Below, piece after piece: positions 18,205-26,617 of a stretch of DNA of 64,000 nucleotides. The first letter of the stretch is position 1. The number at the start of each line of letters is the position of its first letter. The DNA is from Planctomycetota bacterium (GTDB taxonomy: Bacteria > Planctomycetota > Phycisphaerae > UBA1845), in assembly GCA_024276605.1 (NCBI GenBank), contig JAJRWX010000039.1:62001-126000 (forward strand), written 5' to 3'. The notes beneath the pieces are model-generated. The model made no database searches and was not told the origin of the DNA. It was given only the letters and a program-made list of their open reading frames with translations. A program made the translations under genes and the position numbers.

Positions 18205-20121
18205 ATGATTTACTTGATCCGTGCCACGTTAATGACCATCGCCCTGGCTGCAGGGTATGTTTGGCTTCAGCCGCGTGACCAGAAGAGCCAAATTGTCGAG
18301 GTGTCGTTTGTTGAACAGGCCCAGGACGCGGGCTGTTTGAATGTCCATTCTATGGTTCGCTTGTCGGATCGTTTTGAAAACATTATGCCCTGGCTATCTT
18401 CGGTTGGGGCGGCTGCAGCGGCGGGTGACTACAACGGCGACGGAGCCGTTGATCTATACGTCACCAATTCCGGGCGAGGTGATTCGAATCGATTGTTTCG
18501 CAATCGCGGTGATGGAACCTTTGAGGATGTAACGGAAGTCGCGGGCGTGGGTTGTGGTAACCCTGAAGGGGCATCCATGCACGCTGTCTGGGGTGACATC
18601 GATAACGACGGCGACCTTGATCTTTATGTTGTTAAATGGGCTGAGGCCAACACCCTGTTTGAAAACCGTGGAGATTCTACGTTCGCGGAAATCAGCGCTG
18701 ACGCCGGTGTGGATTATTGGGGCTATGGAAACGCGGCGACCTTTCTTGATTACGACCGCGACGGACTGCTCGATATTTTGTTGGGTAACTACTTCGCAGC
18801 GCAAGTAAAGGATGCTGATACCGGCGAGATGGTGCGTAATAATCTATGGAAGCCGGTGACGACGCGCGTGATGCACGAAACCTTTACCCATGCGGATAAC
18901 GGCGGACGCAATGTTTTATATCGCAACTTAGGGCATGGCCGATTTGAGGATGTATCCAAGACGGTTGGTATGACATTCACAGGTTGGACCCTGTCCGTAG
19001 GCTCCGGTGATCTGAACAACGACGGTTGGCCCGATCTATACCTGGCCAATGATTTTGGTCCTGACGAGTATTACCTCAACACCGGCGCTACCGAATCCGT
19101 GCCACGTTTCCGTTTGGTGGTTGATCCACAAGGTCATCCGGGTATTGGTGATGATTGGTGGAAAGGTATGAACGTCGACATGGGTGACGTGAACAACGAC
19201 GGCTATCTCGATATTTATGTGACCAATATCCTCGAACGAAATTATAAAACCGACGAGGGTAACATGTTGTGGCTAAATCGTGTTGATCCACTGTATCCCG
19301 GCGGTCGAAGATTTTTCAACATTGCTCAACAAGTCGGTACGCACGACGGTGGATGGGGCTGGGGCGGTAAATTTGCCGACTTCAATAATGACGGCATGCT
19401 TGACATCTATACAGTCAACGGTTTTGTGACTGGTGATACGAACCAAAATTACTGGTACGCCATTCAAGAAATGGTAACGCAGACTAAAAACCAAACAGCT
19501 AACGCTACCGATTGGCCGGTGATGGGTACGCGTGATCTTTCCGGTCATGAGCGCGGTCGATTGTTCATGCAGGTGCTATCACAGGACACAAATGCGTCAG
19601 AGCCTGCGTTTGTCGAGATGGCAGAGCGTGCCGGGATTGGTGATTTGTATAACGGTCGCGGTATCGCGGTGGCGGATTTTAACTTGGATGGTTGGCTTGA
19701 TATGTATATTGCCAACCAAGGGGCACCATCGTGTTACTATGTTAATCGAACGGGGGAGCGTGGCGATAAAATAATTTCGAGCGGCAAAACCTATGTAAGT
19801 TTGCAGTTAGTCGGTCGGCCTGATCAGCCGGTGAGCGTTGGTCCTCGACGATTGGCATCGACGGTTGATGCGGTTGGTGCGCGGGTTACGTTGACAACGG
19901 ATATTCGCCAACAGATGCGTGAAGTGCAAGGTGGTATGGGCTTTTCATCGCAGTCGCAGCACGCACTTCACTTTGGCATGAGGGAAAGCGAAACCATACA
20001 ATCGATCGAAATTCGCTGGCCTAGCGGTCGTGTGCAGCACTTTGAGGCTCATGCCGCAAGGGATATGCTAAATTGTCGAGTTCGTATTGTAGAAGGTAGC
20101 AATGACTTAACCAAGTTATGA
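18205..20121 (+). CDS. UnbV/ASPIC (CRTAC1-like) FG-GAP repeat protein
   Basis: Exported 638-residue protein with an N-terminal hydrophobic signal. It has at least six FG-GAP/VCBS blade motifs, each with a calcium-type loop (DYNGDGAVDLYV, DIDNDGDLDLYV, DYDRDGLLDIL, DLNNDGWPDLYL, DVNNDGYLDIYV, DFNNDGMLDIYT, DFNLDGWLDMYI). It ends with the UnbV/ASPIC domain (GARVTLTT ... SSQSQHALHFGM ... EIRWPSGRVQHF). It is probably a seven-bladed, calcium-binding beta-propeller outside the cytoplasm. UnbV genes were first noted beside unbL and unbU in enediyne clusters. Here too a UnbU-like gene follows two genes later, with ATGA overlap to the middle gene. Confidence 0.88.
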   Translation: MIYLIRATLMTIALAAGYVWLQPRDQKSQIVEVSFVEQAQDAGCLNVHSMVRLSDRFENIMPWLSSVGAAAAAGDYNGDGAVDLYVTNSGRGDSNRLFRNRGDGTFEDVTEVAGVGCGNPEGASMHAVWGDIDNDGDLDLYVVKWAEANTLFENRGDSTFAEISADAGVDYWGYGNAATFLDYDRDGLLDILLGNYFAAQVKDADTGEMVRNNLWKPVTTRVMHETFTHADNGGRNVLYRNLGHGRFEDVSKTVGMTFTGWTLSVGSGDLNNDGWPDLYLANDFGPDEYYLNTGATESVPRFRLVVDPQGHPGIGDDWWKGMNVDMGDVNNDGYLDIYVTNILERNYKTDEGNMLWLNRVDPLYPGGRRFFNIAQQVGTHDGGWGWGGKFADFNNDGMLDIYTVNGFVTGDTNQNYWYAIQEMVTQTKNQTANATDWPVMGTRDLSGHERGRLFMQVLSQDTNASEPAFVEMAERAGIGDLYNGRGIAVADFNLDGWLDMYIANQGAPSCYYVNRTGERGDKIISSGKTYVSLQLVGRPDQPVSVGPRRLASTVDAVGARVTLTTDIRQQMREVQGGMGFSSQSQHALHFGMRESETIQSIEIRWPSGRVQHFEAHAARDMLNCRVRIVEGSNDLTKL

Positions 20122-21164
20122 AGAACCATACATCACGTCCATTTCGTACTTATTTACTTTCCGGCTTAGTTGTCACGGCCCTTGTCGTGACCGCTGTGTA
20201 CGCTTGGTCGCGTGTAGGATTGCTCAACCTGCCATCGATATCCAGTCAAGTTACGCTTGAGCAGGCAGGGTTGGCTAATTTATCTAAGATGCGCGACATA
20301 GACGTCTACATTCACGGCTTGGACGATAACGCGCGGATTCAACATAGTGATAGTGCCACTTTTACGACATCTGCAAACCTGATGCGCGAGGGGCTTGCGG
20401 CGATACGGCAAGGTCGTCTGGCTGAAGGGGTTTCACTGATGGAGCGAAGTGTCAGTAACAATCCCGATCATCTGGTCCTAGCCAATGCTTACCGTATGGA
20501 AATTTTTCAACTAAAGCGATCCTTTTTACTTCGTGCTAAACAATCCGGTATCCTTACGCCGGAATTTCCGGAATATCTGAGCGGAAAGCCCATCGATTTT
20601 TTACAGGGACTACATAAACAACATAAGAGTCGTGAGACCAAGCTGCACCTCGCTTTCGCCTGGGTGGATCATATGTTGCTGTTTCCTGCGTTGGAAATTA
20701 AAGCGCCGTCGAGCGTTGAATCGGTTGCTCTACTTTCTGAGATTATCGAACAGGGTGATGGTCAATATGTGCCCGCGTTACTGGCACGGGGGTTGAATTA
20801 TTTGCATCGACCTTCCAGATTGGTATGGCCGGAATCTCAAAGGATGTTACCTGACGCAGCCGCTCGGGACATTGGAAAATGCATCGCCATTGGCCGCAAG
20901 TTGGGGGTAGGTTCCAAACGGTTGCAGGCCACACTGGCTATTTCGCTCGGCGATGCGTATGTCAAAGCCGGCAGGTTGGGCGTGGCTCGTTCATGGTGGC
21001 AGATTGCTCAAAATATTAGCCATGAGGATGATCTTCAATCGTCCATTCGCAGGCGGTACGGCTGGCAGGATGAGGAAATAGTTGATCGACTTGAAGAAGA
21101 GTTGGACCGAGGTCGGGCCGCGTTGGATCAACCCATGACCGACTTAGCGATGATGTGGAACTAA
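20118..21164 (+). CDS. TPR-like exported protein between UnbV and UnbU
   Basis: A 348-residue protein with an N-terminal transmembrane anchor (LLSGLVVTALVVTAVYAW). The body is mainly helical and contains a TPR-like unit (REGLAAIRQGRLAEGVSLMERSVSNNPDHL) and a second possible repeat near residue 275 (AISLGDAYVKAGRLGVARSWWQIA). I do not recognise a named family. It overlaps the UnbV-like gene by four bases and ends two bases before the UnbU-like ATG, so the three are probably co-translated. By position it corresponds to UnbL of enediyne clusters, but I cannot show homology. A scaffold role for the other two is a guess. Confidence 0.8.
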   Translation: MKNHTSRPFRTYLLSGLVVTALVVTAVYAWSRVGLLNLPSISSQVTLEQAGLANLSKMRDIDVYIHGLDDNARIQHSDSATFTTSANLMREGLAAIRQGRLAEGVSLMERSVSNNPDHLVLANAYRMEIFQLKRSFLLRAKQSGILTPEFPEYLSGKPIDFLQGLHKQHKSRETKLHLAFAWVDHMLLFPALEIKAPSSVESVALLSEIIEQGDGQYVPALLARGLNYLHRPSRLVWPESQRMLPDAAARDIGKCIAIGRKLGVGSKRLQATLAISLGDAYVKAGRLGVARSWWQIAQNISHEDDLQSSIRRRYGWQDEEIVDRLEEELDRGRAALDQPMTDLAMMWN

Positions 21165-21166
21165 CT

Positions 21167-22054
21167 ATGGATGCAACGGTTCAACAGCCTGGAAGCTCGT
21201 TCAGAATCATTATTCCGTCGTGGCGTGATCCTCGGGTGATGATGTCCGTTGCGTTAACGCTGTGGACCGTTCTCGGTCAAACCACATTCTACTTCAACCG
21301 TGATCCGTTTCAGCTAGGCTTAGCCGTCGGCATTGCCTGTCTGCTCGATGTGATTCTTGCGGGTGTGGTTTTGCGGCAAATCATCTTACCTATAAGTGCC
21401 TATCAGACGGCATTAAGCATTGGCTTGCTATTGGAAAGTTACGACTGGCGACTTTTTGTCATTGCACCCGTTTGGGGCGTATTGTCAAAATATCTTATTC
21501 GCAATAGCAAGCAGCATTTTTTCAATCCTTCCAATTTTGCGTTGGTCATGGCGCTGCTGCTATCACATGGTCGGGCGACCATTGCGCCGGGATCGCAGTG
21601 GGGTGCTGACTACCGTGTGTCACTGGTCATCGCTGTGATTGGGTTGGTGATGATGATACGTGTCAGGCGCCTTGGTTTGGTCTTTGCCTGGGTTTCGGGT
21701 TATGTGATGATGTCCGTATTGCGCATGGCTGGTGGGCAGGGTGGGGCGGTGTTTACCCTTGGCCCGATGACCGGGGCCGAATTTGCGTTGTTTACCTTTT
21801 CCATGCTACCTGATCCGAAAGCCTCGCCACCGACAGCCCGTGGCCGTATCTGGTGGGGGTTGTCGATCGCAGTGATGGATGGTGTCATGCGCTATTACGA
21901 AATGCGCTACTCCATGTTTTACGCCTTGTTTATCCACACGGCCATACTACCCATCATGCGCTGGGTCTCGGAGCGGGCGGGCCTGCGAGAAGTTGACCCG
22001 TGGAAGTTAATTACACTATCAGTTTTCGGGCGACGCGCCGTGCAATCTCAATAG
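21167..22054 (+). CDS. UnbU-like RnfD/NqrB-type membrane protein
   Basis: Polytopic inner-membrane protein, about 295 residues with eight or nine helices, of the NqrB/RnfD/RnfE superfamily. FFNPSNFALV near residue 124 matches the conserved FNPSNF motif. At the site where RnfD and NqrB carry a covalent FMN on threonine (GAT motif), this protein has TGAEFALFTFSMLPDP, so threonine is replaced by glutamate and covalent flavinylation is unlikely. That pattern fits UnbU proteins of enediyne clusters. The ATG at 21167 is chosen because it follows the upstream stop; a GTG at 21155 overlaps it. The partner and substrate are unknown. Confidence 0.82.
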   Translation: MDATVQQPGSSFRIIIPSWRDPRVMMSVALTLWTVLGQTTFYFNRDPFQLGLAVGIACLLDVILAGVVLRQIILPISAYQTALSIGLLLESYDWRLFVIAPVWGVLSKYLIRNSKQHFFNPSNFALVMALLLSHGRATIAPGSQWGADYRVSLVIAVIGLVMMIRVRRLGLVFAWVSGYVMMSVLRMAGGQGGAVFTLGPMTGAEFALFTFSMLPDPKASPPTARGRIWWGLSIAVMDGVMRYYEMRYSMFYALFIHTAILPIMRWVSERAGLREVDPWKLITLSVFGRRAVQSQ

Positions 22055-22073
22055 GGTTAGCTGTTCTACCAAC

Positions 22074-22838
22074 TCATCGTATGGCTAGTTGTTCACCCTG
22101 CGCAACCGCCGGGGCTTGTTCGCTGAGAATATGGCGGGATATTTCTTTTCGCACGAAAACGGCATTGGTGCAATCTGAATGGGCACCGGTCCAGCCGTAT
22201 TGCAGCCAATCGCGGGACCATGCAGTATTAACGACGCGATCTTCTAGCCCCGGAGGAGCCGTGAGGCCAATATAACCTGCTGAATCGACGCCTCGCTTGC
22301 CGTCGATCGTGCCGATGATACGTACTTTCTCCAACACGCAATCGTGCGGAGAATAATAAACATAGATTTTGCCTTTCATGTGGGCTAAGGCATGCGTCAT
22401 GTCGTAGTCGTGTGAAAGAGACGATCCCAGCAAGATCATGTTATCTATTTTTGAATCTTCATTCAACGCCTCAACAGCCCAGGTGGCCACGCCTGTCCCT
22501 GCTGACAGTGCAACCAGATGGATGGATGTGTTTGGGTATTGTCTGCGGTAGGATTGAATGCGCCCCGAGAGCGCATGGGCACGAATTTTAGCCGCTACGA
22601 TGTTAAGTTGATCCACCAGTGGGTTGAAAGATGTGGTCCACAAGTATTGCTCAACGAGACCTCGATAGCCGGCAGCGCGCAAACCTCGTCTAAGCTCTTC
22701 GCCGCCACCACCCCAATTTCCCGCCCCGTCGAGATAGATGGTAATTCCATGTATGGCCGCTTTATTTCCAGATTGACAGCCTAGTGACAGTAGCAGTGGG
22801 AATAAGCAAAACCATTTATAGCCTGACCATGCGTGCAT
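22074..22838 (-). CDS. alpha/beta-hydrolase-fold lipoprotein
   Basis: A 254-residue lipoprotein with a signal ending in LSLGC. The nucleophile elbow is ALSAGTG near residue 115. A likely acidic residue is in YYSPHDCVLEKV near 163 and a likely histidine in GAHSDCTN near 222, giving a plausible Ser-Asp-His triad. The N-terminal part has a glycine-rich stretch (DGAGNWGGGGEELRRGL), possibly the oxyanion region. Similar proteins are common, unannotated, in Planctomycetes. It is convergent with the UnbU-like gene, 19 bases apart. Esterase, lipase or thioesterase activity is possible; the substrate is unknown. Confidence 0.75.
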   Translation of the reverse strand: MHAWSGYKWFCLFPLLLSLGCQSGNKAAIHGITIYLDGAGNWGGGGEELRRGLRAAGYRGLVEQYLWTTSFNPLVDQLNIVAAKIRAHALSGRIQSYRRQYPNTSIHLVALSAGTGVATWAVEALNEDSKIDNMILLGSSLSHDYDMTHALAHMKGKIYVYYSPHDCVLEKVRIIGTIDGKRGVDSAGYIGLTAPPGLEDRVVNTAWSRDWLQYGWTGAHSDCTNAVFVRKEISRHILSEQAPAVAQGEQLAIR

Positions 22839-22902
22839 GTGTCCAATCTCAATATATCACAAACTTCAATCGTCTACGACGAGTGATGAGTGTATCGGTG
22901 CG

Positions 22903-24906
22903 TCAGGGCACCGACTTCCGTTCGTTTCGACGGAAGATATAAGCGCCCGCCACAAGAAGCAAGCAGAACATCGCGGCCAACCCCACCTCCGACAACGTCG
23001 GTATCGGCGCTCCAAATATGCGATCAGGAGTGCCCGTTCGCGCAGGGTTCTGGCGGAACCGGGGCCAGGGATCGGAACCGGGTGACGGTGTTAACACTTT
23101 CCATACGGACAGAAAATCGAGCAGTGAGATTTCGATAATTTCCAACCGCCCATCTCGGTCAATATCGGCGATCATCGGTTGGGCGAAATTGTCCGTTGTG
23201 AGTCTTGGGAATCCCTCGAACGGACTGCCATCCGCTCGGAACACATACACACCGAGAAATGAACCTGTGACGATTTCCAACTGCCCATCGTTGTCCAAAT
23301 CGCCGAGTGCTCTGCCTCCCCAAAGTGCCGGCGTTTGAGCGGTGCCCGCCCATTGCGGCCAATTGGGATCGAGCGTTCCGTCGTGATGGAACACGAATAG
23401 ATTGCCATTCGCTTGATCCCCTTGTCCGTATGTCCCAACCACGACCTCCATGTCACCATCACCGTCCAAGTCGGCGACGGAGGGGGAAGAAGGGACTCGA
23501 TCATCGGGAAATATGTTCGGATCACGCATAAAGCGGTGCGGCCAACCGCTTACATCGGTGCCATCAGCGTGCCACGCGAAAACGGTGAACGTGTTGAGAA
23601 AACCCGTTCCCGGATCCACATCCGGCTGTTCGTGATCGATCGCCATGATAATTTCGCGCCCGTTAGTTGGATCGCCATCGAGGTCCACAACCGCCGGCGC
23701 ATAGCACGTCTCCAATGTCTTTGGCCATGCGGGATCATGAAGCGAGCCATCCTGATTCCAGACGTACACTTGGGCACTTCGTGGAATTCCCGGCAATGGC
23801 GTACACGCCACAATCTCCAGACCGTTGCTGGCATTACCGTCCACATCGGCGATCACGGGGATATAGACCGTGATGTCGTTGAGTGTTTCGACCTGCCATC
23901 CCGCAAGACGCATACCGTTCTCATCGAAACGCATTAGATTGTTACCACCGCCCACAACGATATCCAACACCGCGTCACCGTTCATATCTGCAATGGCCGG
24001 TGTGGAAAACGATACGATGTCATCCGTGACCTGCCACCGGATACTGCCTGAGCCTTCGAGGGCAAATAGCGACGTAGTGTTTATGATACCCGCACGCGAT
24101 CCTCTGTTGGGTGGCACATCTCGCAGAATAACCCCAACAACTACGATTTCATCTTTGCCATCCTGGTCCAAATCGATAAGGGCCGGCGACGAATAACTCT
24201 GGTCGACAATGTCAGGTTCTTCGAGTCGAAATGGCCAGCCGGAAAGTATTGTTCCTGTATGGTCGTAGGCGTACAAGCCTTCTATGCCAGTCGGGTTGCC
24301 CTGGACAACGATTTCAAGTTTTTCGTCGCCGCTGATATCCCCCACTGGTGCCGTGACCTGGGTACTGGTAACGAATGGCACCGGAAAACCGGGTTGTTCG
24401 ATAACGTTTAGGTGTACGCGTACGGGAATCGCAGGAAACCCAATTGGTTCGAGCAGGAAATCGACCGGGCCTGGAAATGGATCGCGTGTGCCGGTGTATA
24501 GGATCTCAAATCGCTCCGCCGGATCGTAGTTGTTGTGCAGTGCATTCTGTAATAGGAAGGTTGCACTGCCATCGACGATCTGAATGTCAGCGTTCTGTCC
24601 CGCCGGGGCGAGACTGAGGGTGACGCCGATAGTCGGCGGGGCGGTATCCAGCAGCACGCCGAAACTCAGTTGCCATGACACGCCTGGTACGACGGGCTGT
24701 GTTATTGGAAACTTCTTGTAGATGAGTTCCAGTTGGAAGTCGACCGGGTTTGAAACGATCGTGCTGCCTTGAAAGTTGGTTCCAAGCACAGAACGGATGG
24801 GAGAATGTTGTCCGCTAGATCGGTCGAGCGTGGGGCCGGCCAAGATCACGCAGATCGCAAGCGCAAACCGAGCCAATAAACCACAATCCCCACCGGCCAT
24901 GAACAT
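22903..24906 (-). CDS. FG-GAP repeat surface protein with IPTL-CTERM-like tail
   Basis: Exported protein of about 667 residues with an N-terminal signal (LLARFALAICVILAG). The body has many FG-GAP/VCBS repeats with DxDxDGxxE/D loops (DLDQDGKDEIVV, DMNGDAVLDIVV, DLDGDGDMEVVV, DLDNDGQLEIVT, DIDRDGRLEII). The C-terminus is PIPTLSEVGLAAMFCLLL followed by a hydrophobic run and RRNERK. This matches the IPTL-CTERM sorting-signal pattern: motif, membrane segment, basic cluster. It is probably calcium-bound and surface-displayed. A start at 24984 is possible but adds an uncharged leader; 24906 places the signal peptide correctly. No exosortase is in the window. Confidence 0.85.
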   Translation of the reverse strand: MFMAGGDCGLLARFALAICVILAGPTLDRSSGQHSPIRSVLGTNFQGSTIVSNPVDFQLELIYKKFPITQPVVPGVSWQLSFGVLLDTAPPTIGVTLSLAPAGQNADIQIVDGSATFLLQNALHNNYDPAERFEILYTGTRDPFPGPVDFLLEPIGFPAIPVRVHLNVIEQPGFPVPFVTSTQVTAPVGDISGDEKLEIVVQGNPTGIEGLYAYDHTGTILSGWPFRLEEPDIVDQSYSSPALIDLDQDGKDEIVVVGVILRDVPPNRGSRAGIINTTSLFALEGSGSIRWQVTDDIVSFSTPAIADMNGDAVLDIVVGGGNNLMRFDENGMRLAGWQVETLNDITVYIPVIADVDGNASNGLEIVACTPLPGIPRSAQVYVWNQDGSLHDPAWPKTLETCYAPAVVDLDGDPTNGREIIMAIDHEQPDVDPGTGFLNTFTVFAWHADGTDVSGWPHRFMRDPNIFPDDRVPSSPSVADLDGDGDMEVVVGTYGQGDQANGNLFVFHHDGTLDPNWPQWAGTAQTPALWGGRALGDLDNDGQLEIVTGSFLGVYVFRADGSPFEGFPRLTTDNFAQPMIADIDRDGRLEIIEISLLDFLSVWKVLTPSPGSDPWPRFRQNPARTGTPDRIFGAPIPTLSEVGLAAMFCLLLVAGAYIFRRNERKSVP

Positions 24907-25108
24907 GCGTACTATGGTAAAGAATTGACTGCTACAATGCAAATAAAGGCAAAAACGCTCTTTATGTGGGCTTAAGTGTGGCATACGCCGAGGAGAGAGG
25001 GTCGGCTTGTTGTTGTTCTATGTTGTGAACAAATGATTTCGTAGCGTTGAGGTTCGTCGTCCGTAGCCCACAGGTCGGTATGGTTCTTGGTTTCGTAGCG
25101 GCACATTA

Positions 25109-26050
25109 TCACGCCGCAATGCTCACACTGCCACGACGGTTCAAGACGATCGTGCCGACTGTTAGTAGCAAAAGTGTCGCAACCAAGGCACCCCATTCGG
25201 ACATGACCGGGACCGGGGCTTGGGCGGAAGGAAGTGCCAGCGTTATGGCCCGCGACGTAACCAATCCGCTTGTCACCAAGTCCTCGATATTGGAGCCGTC
25301 CAAGTTTGCACGCCTTATTCTATTGAACTCTGTCCAATACATTTTGCCCGCGTCAAAATCGATCGAAAGCCCTGCGGCCGATGCACCAGTCGGTAACGTT
25401 TCAATGTTGGTCCCATCCAGATTGGCTCGACTGATAGGCCCAGCCGCCCAAAACATCTTACCGTTGGGCGAATCCAGGACGATTGCTGTGGCGAGAAAAC
25501 CCGTCACCAGGACTTCAACACCCGACCCATCGAGGTTCGCCCGAACGATTTTGGTATTTTCCGCACCGGTGATGTACATTTTGCCCGCGGCAAGGTCCAG
25601 CGCAAGCCCGCGTACATGACCATTAAGAAGGAGCAGAATCTCCAAACCGCTACCGTCAAAATTGACACGCATGATCCTGCCCGTAGCTACATCAGTGATA
25701 TATATCTTGTTTCCAACAGTATCCAATGCGATCGCCGCAGGAACACCGGGTATGTTAGTGACAACATCTTCCACGTTCGATCCATCTAAGTCAGCCCGTT
25801 GGATTTTTGACGTTCCACTGTCAGCCCAATATATCTTGCCAGCGGTTAAGTCTACAGCAATGCCCTCTGGAAAGCTCAATCCATTAGCAATGAGTTCTTC
25901 TACATTGGATCCGTCCAGGTGACCGCGCAAAATCTTATTCGTGGCTGAATCTGTCCAGTATATCATCTGAGCTTGCGCCGTGTGTACGGCGAATATCGTG
26001 ATGAGCCAGCAAAGAATTAAAGTGCGCGTAGTTGATCTTCCAATATGCAT
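25109..26050 (-). CDS. YWTD-repeat (LDL-receptor-like) propeller protein with IPTL-CTERM-like tail
   Basis: A 313-residue exported protein with the signal LILCWLITIFAVHTAQAQ. At least six repeats of the type KIYWADSGTSKIQRADLDGSN indicate a six-bladed YWTD beta-propeller, as in LDL-receptor-like and low-complexity bacterial surface proteins. It ends with PVPVMSEWGALVATLLLLTV, a hydrophobic segment and NRRG, a close variant of the IPTL-CTERM signal on the neighbouring FG-GAP protein. Two adjacent genes with the same tail suggest a shared anchoring system encoded elsewhere. Its binding partner is unknown. Confidence 0.88.
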   Translation of the reverse strand: MHIGRSTTRTLILCWLITIFAVHTAQAQMIYWTDSATNKILRGHLDGSNVEELIANGLSFPEGIAVDLTAGKIYWADSGTSKIQRADLDGSNVEDVVTNIPGVPAAIALDTVGNKIYITDVATGRIMRVNFDGSGLEILLLLNGHVRGLALDLAAGKMYITGAENTKIVRANLDGSGVEVLVTGFLATAIVLDSPNGKMFWAAGPISRANLDGTNIETLPTGASAAGLSIDFDAGKMYWTEFNRIRRANLDGSNIEDLVTSGLVTSRAITLALPSAQAPVPVMSEWGALVATLLLLTVGTIVLNRRGSVSIAA

Positions 26051-26617
26051 TTTTGGCTCCTTGATAAATCAACCCTAGTGAACCGTTAGTCACGACTTAT
26101 CGAATAATCGGGGATTTCTCATTCCTTGGCCTCGCTTTAGGTATTCTATATGAACAAGTTGCTCGATTCAATCGAAAACAATATCTGATCTCGAGAATCA
26201 CGCCTATTGGGTCGCACGGTGGAATTCAATCTTAACTATCTACGGTATACACGCAAAGTGCTTGTTCTTGTCTGATTCTCATTTGATGCATTTGTTAGGA
26301 CATCCTGAAAACCTTAAAGAACAAGGTGTAATACGCTTTGTTATACTATGTAAATCAACAATACCAGGGAATTCCTGGATGGCATATACGTCAATGGCGC
26401 GGTGTGCGGGTGGGATAGAAATTAGATGATCGTTAAAATCGTGGTATCAGAAACGAATCTGATGCACGCCAGGCTTTGGATGTCGGGGTAAACTGGATGG
26501 GATGTATCGTTGCCGCCAATTGTTGTTGTACACAGACTCTTATTGAGCTGTGCAGATAGAGTTACGAAGCAGCGTTGGATGTGAAAGCTCAGTTGCCTAG
26601 CAATAGTCAGCCGATAT
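26051..26617. other. long intergenic region upstream of the YWTD gene
   Basis: About 567 bases between the YWTD gene and the end of the next minus-strand gene. I see no credible gene. There is one short inverted repeat (CCAGG and CCTGG around GAATT, 26364-26378). The promoter of the YWTD gene should lie in its left part, but I cannot identify convincing -35 and -10 boxes. Confidence 0.6.

Noticed and set aside
22903-24906. Foreign origin of the FG-GAP gene from locally high GC
   Set aside because: GC is high only in parts and I could not establish a consistent codon shift by eye.
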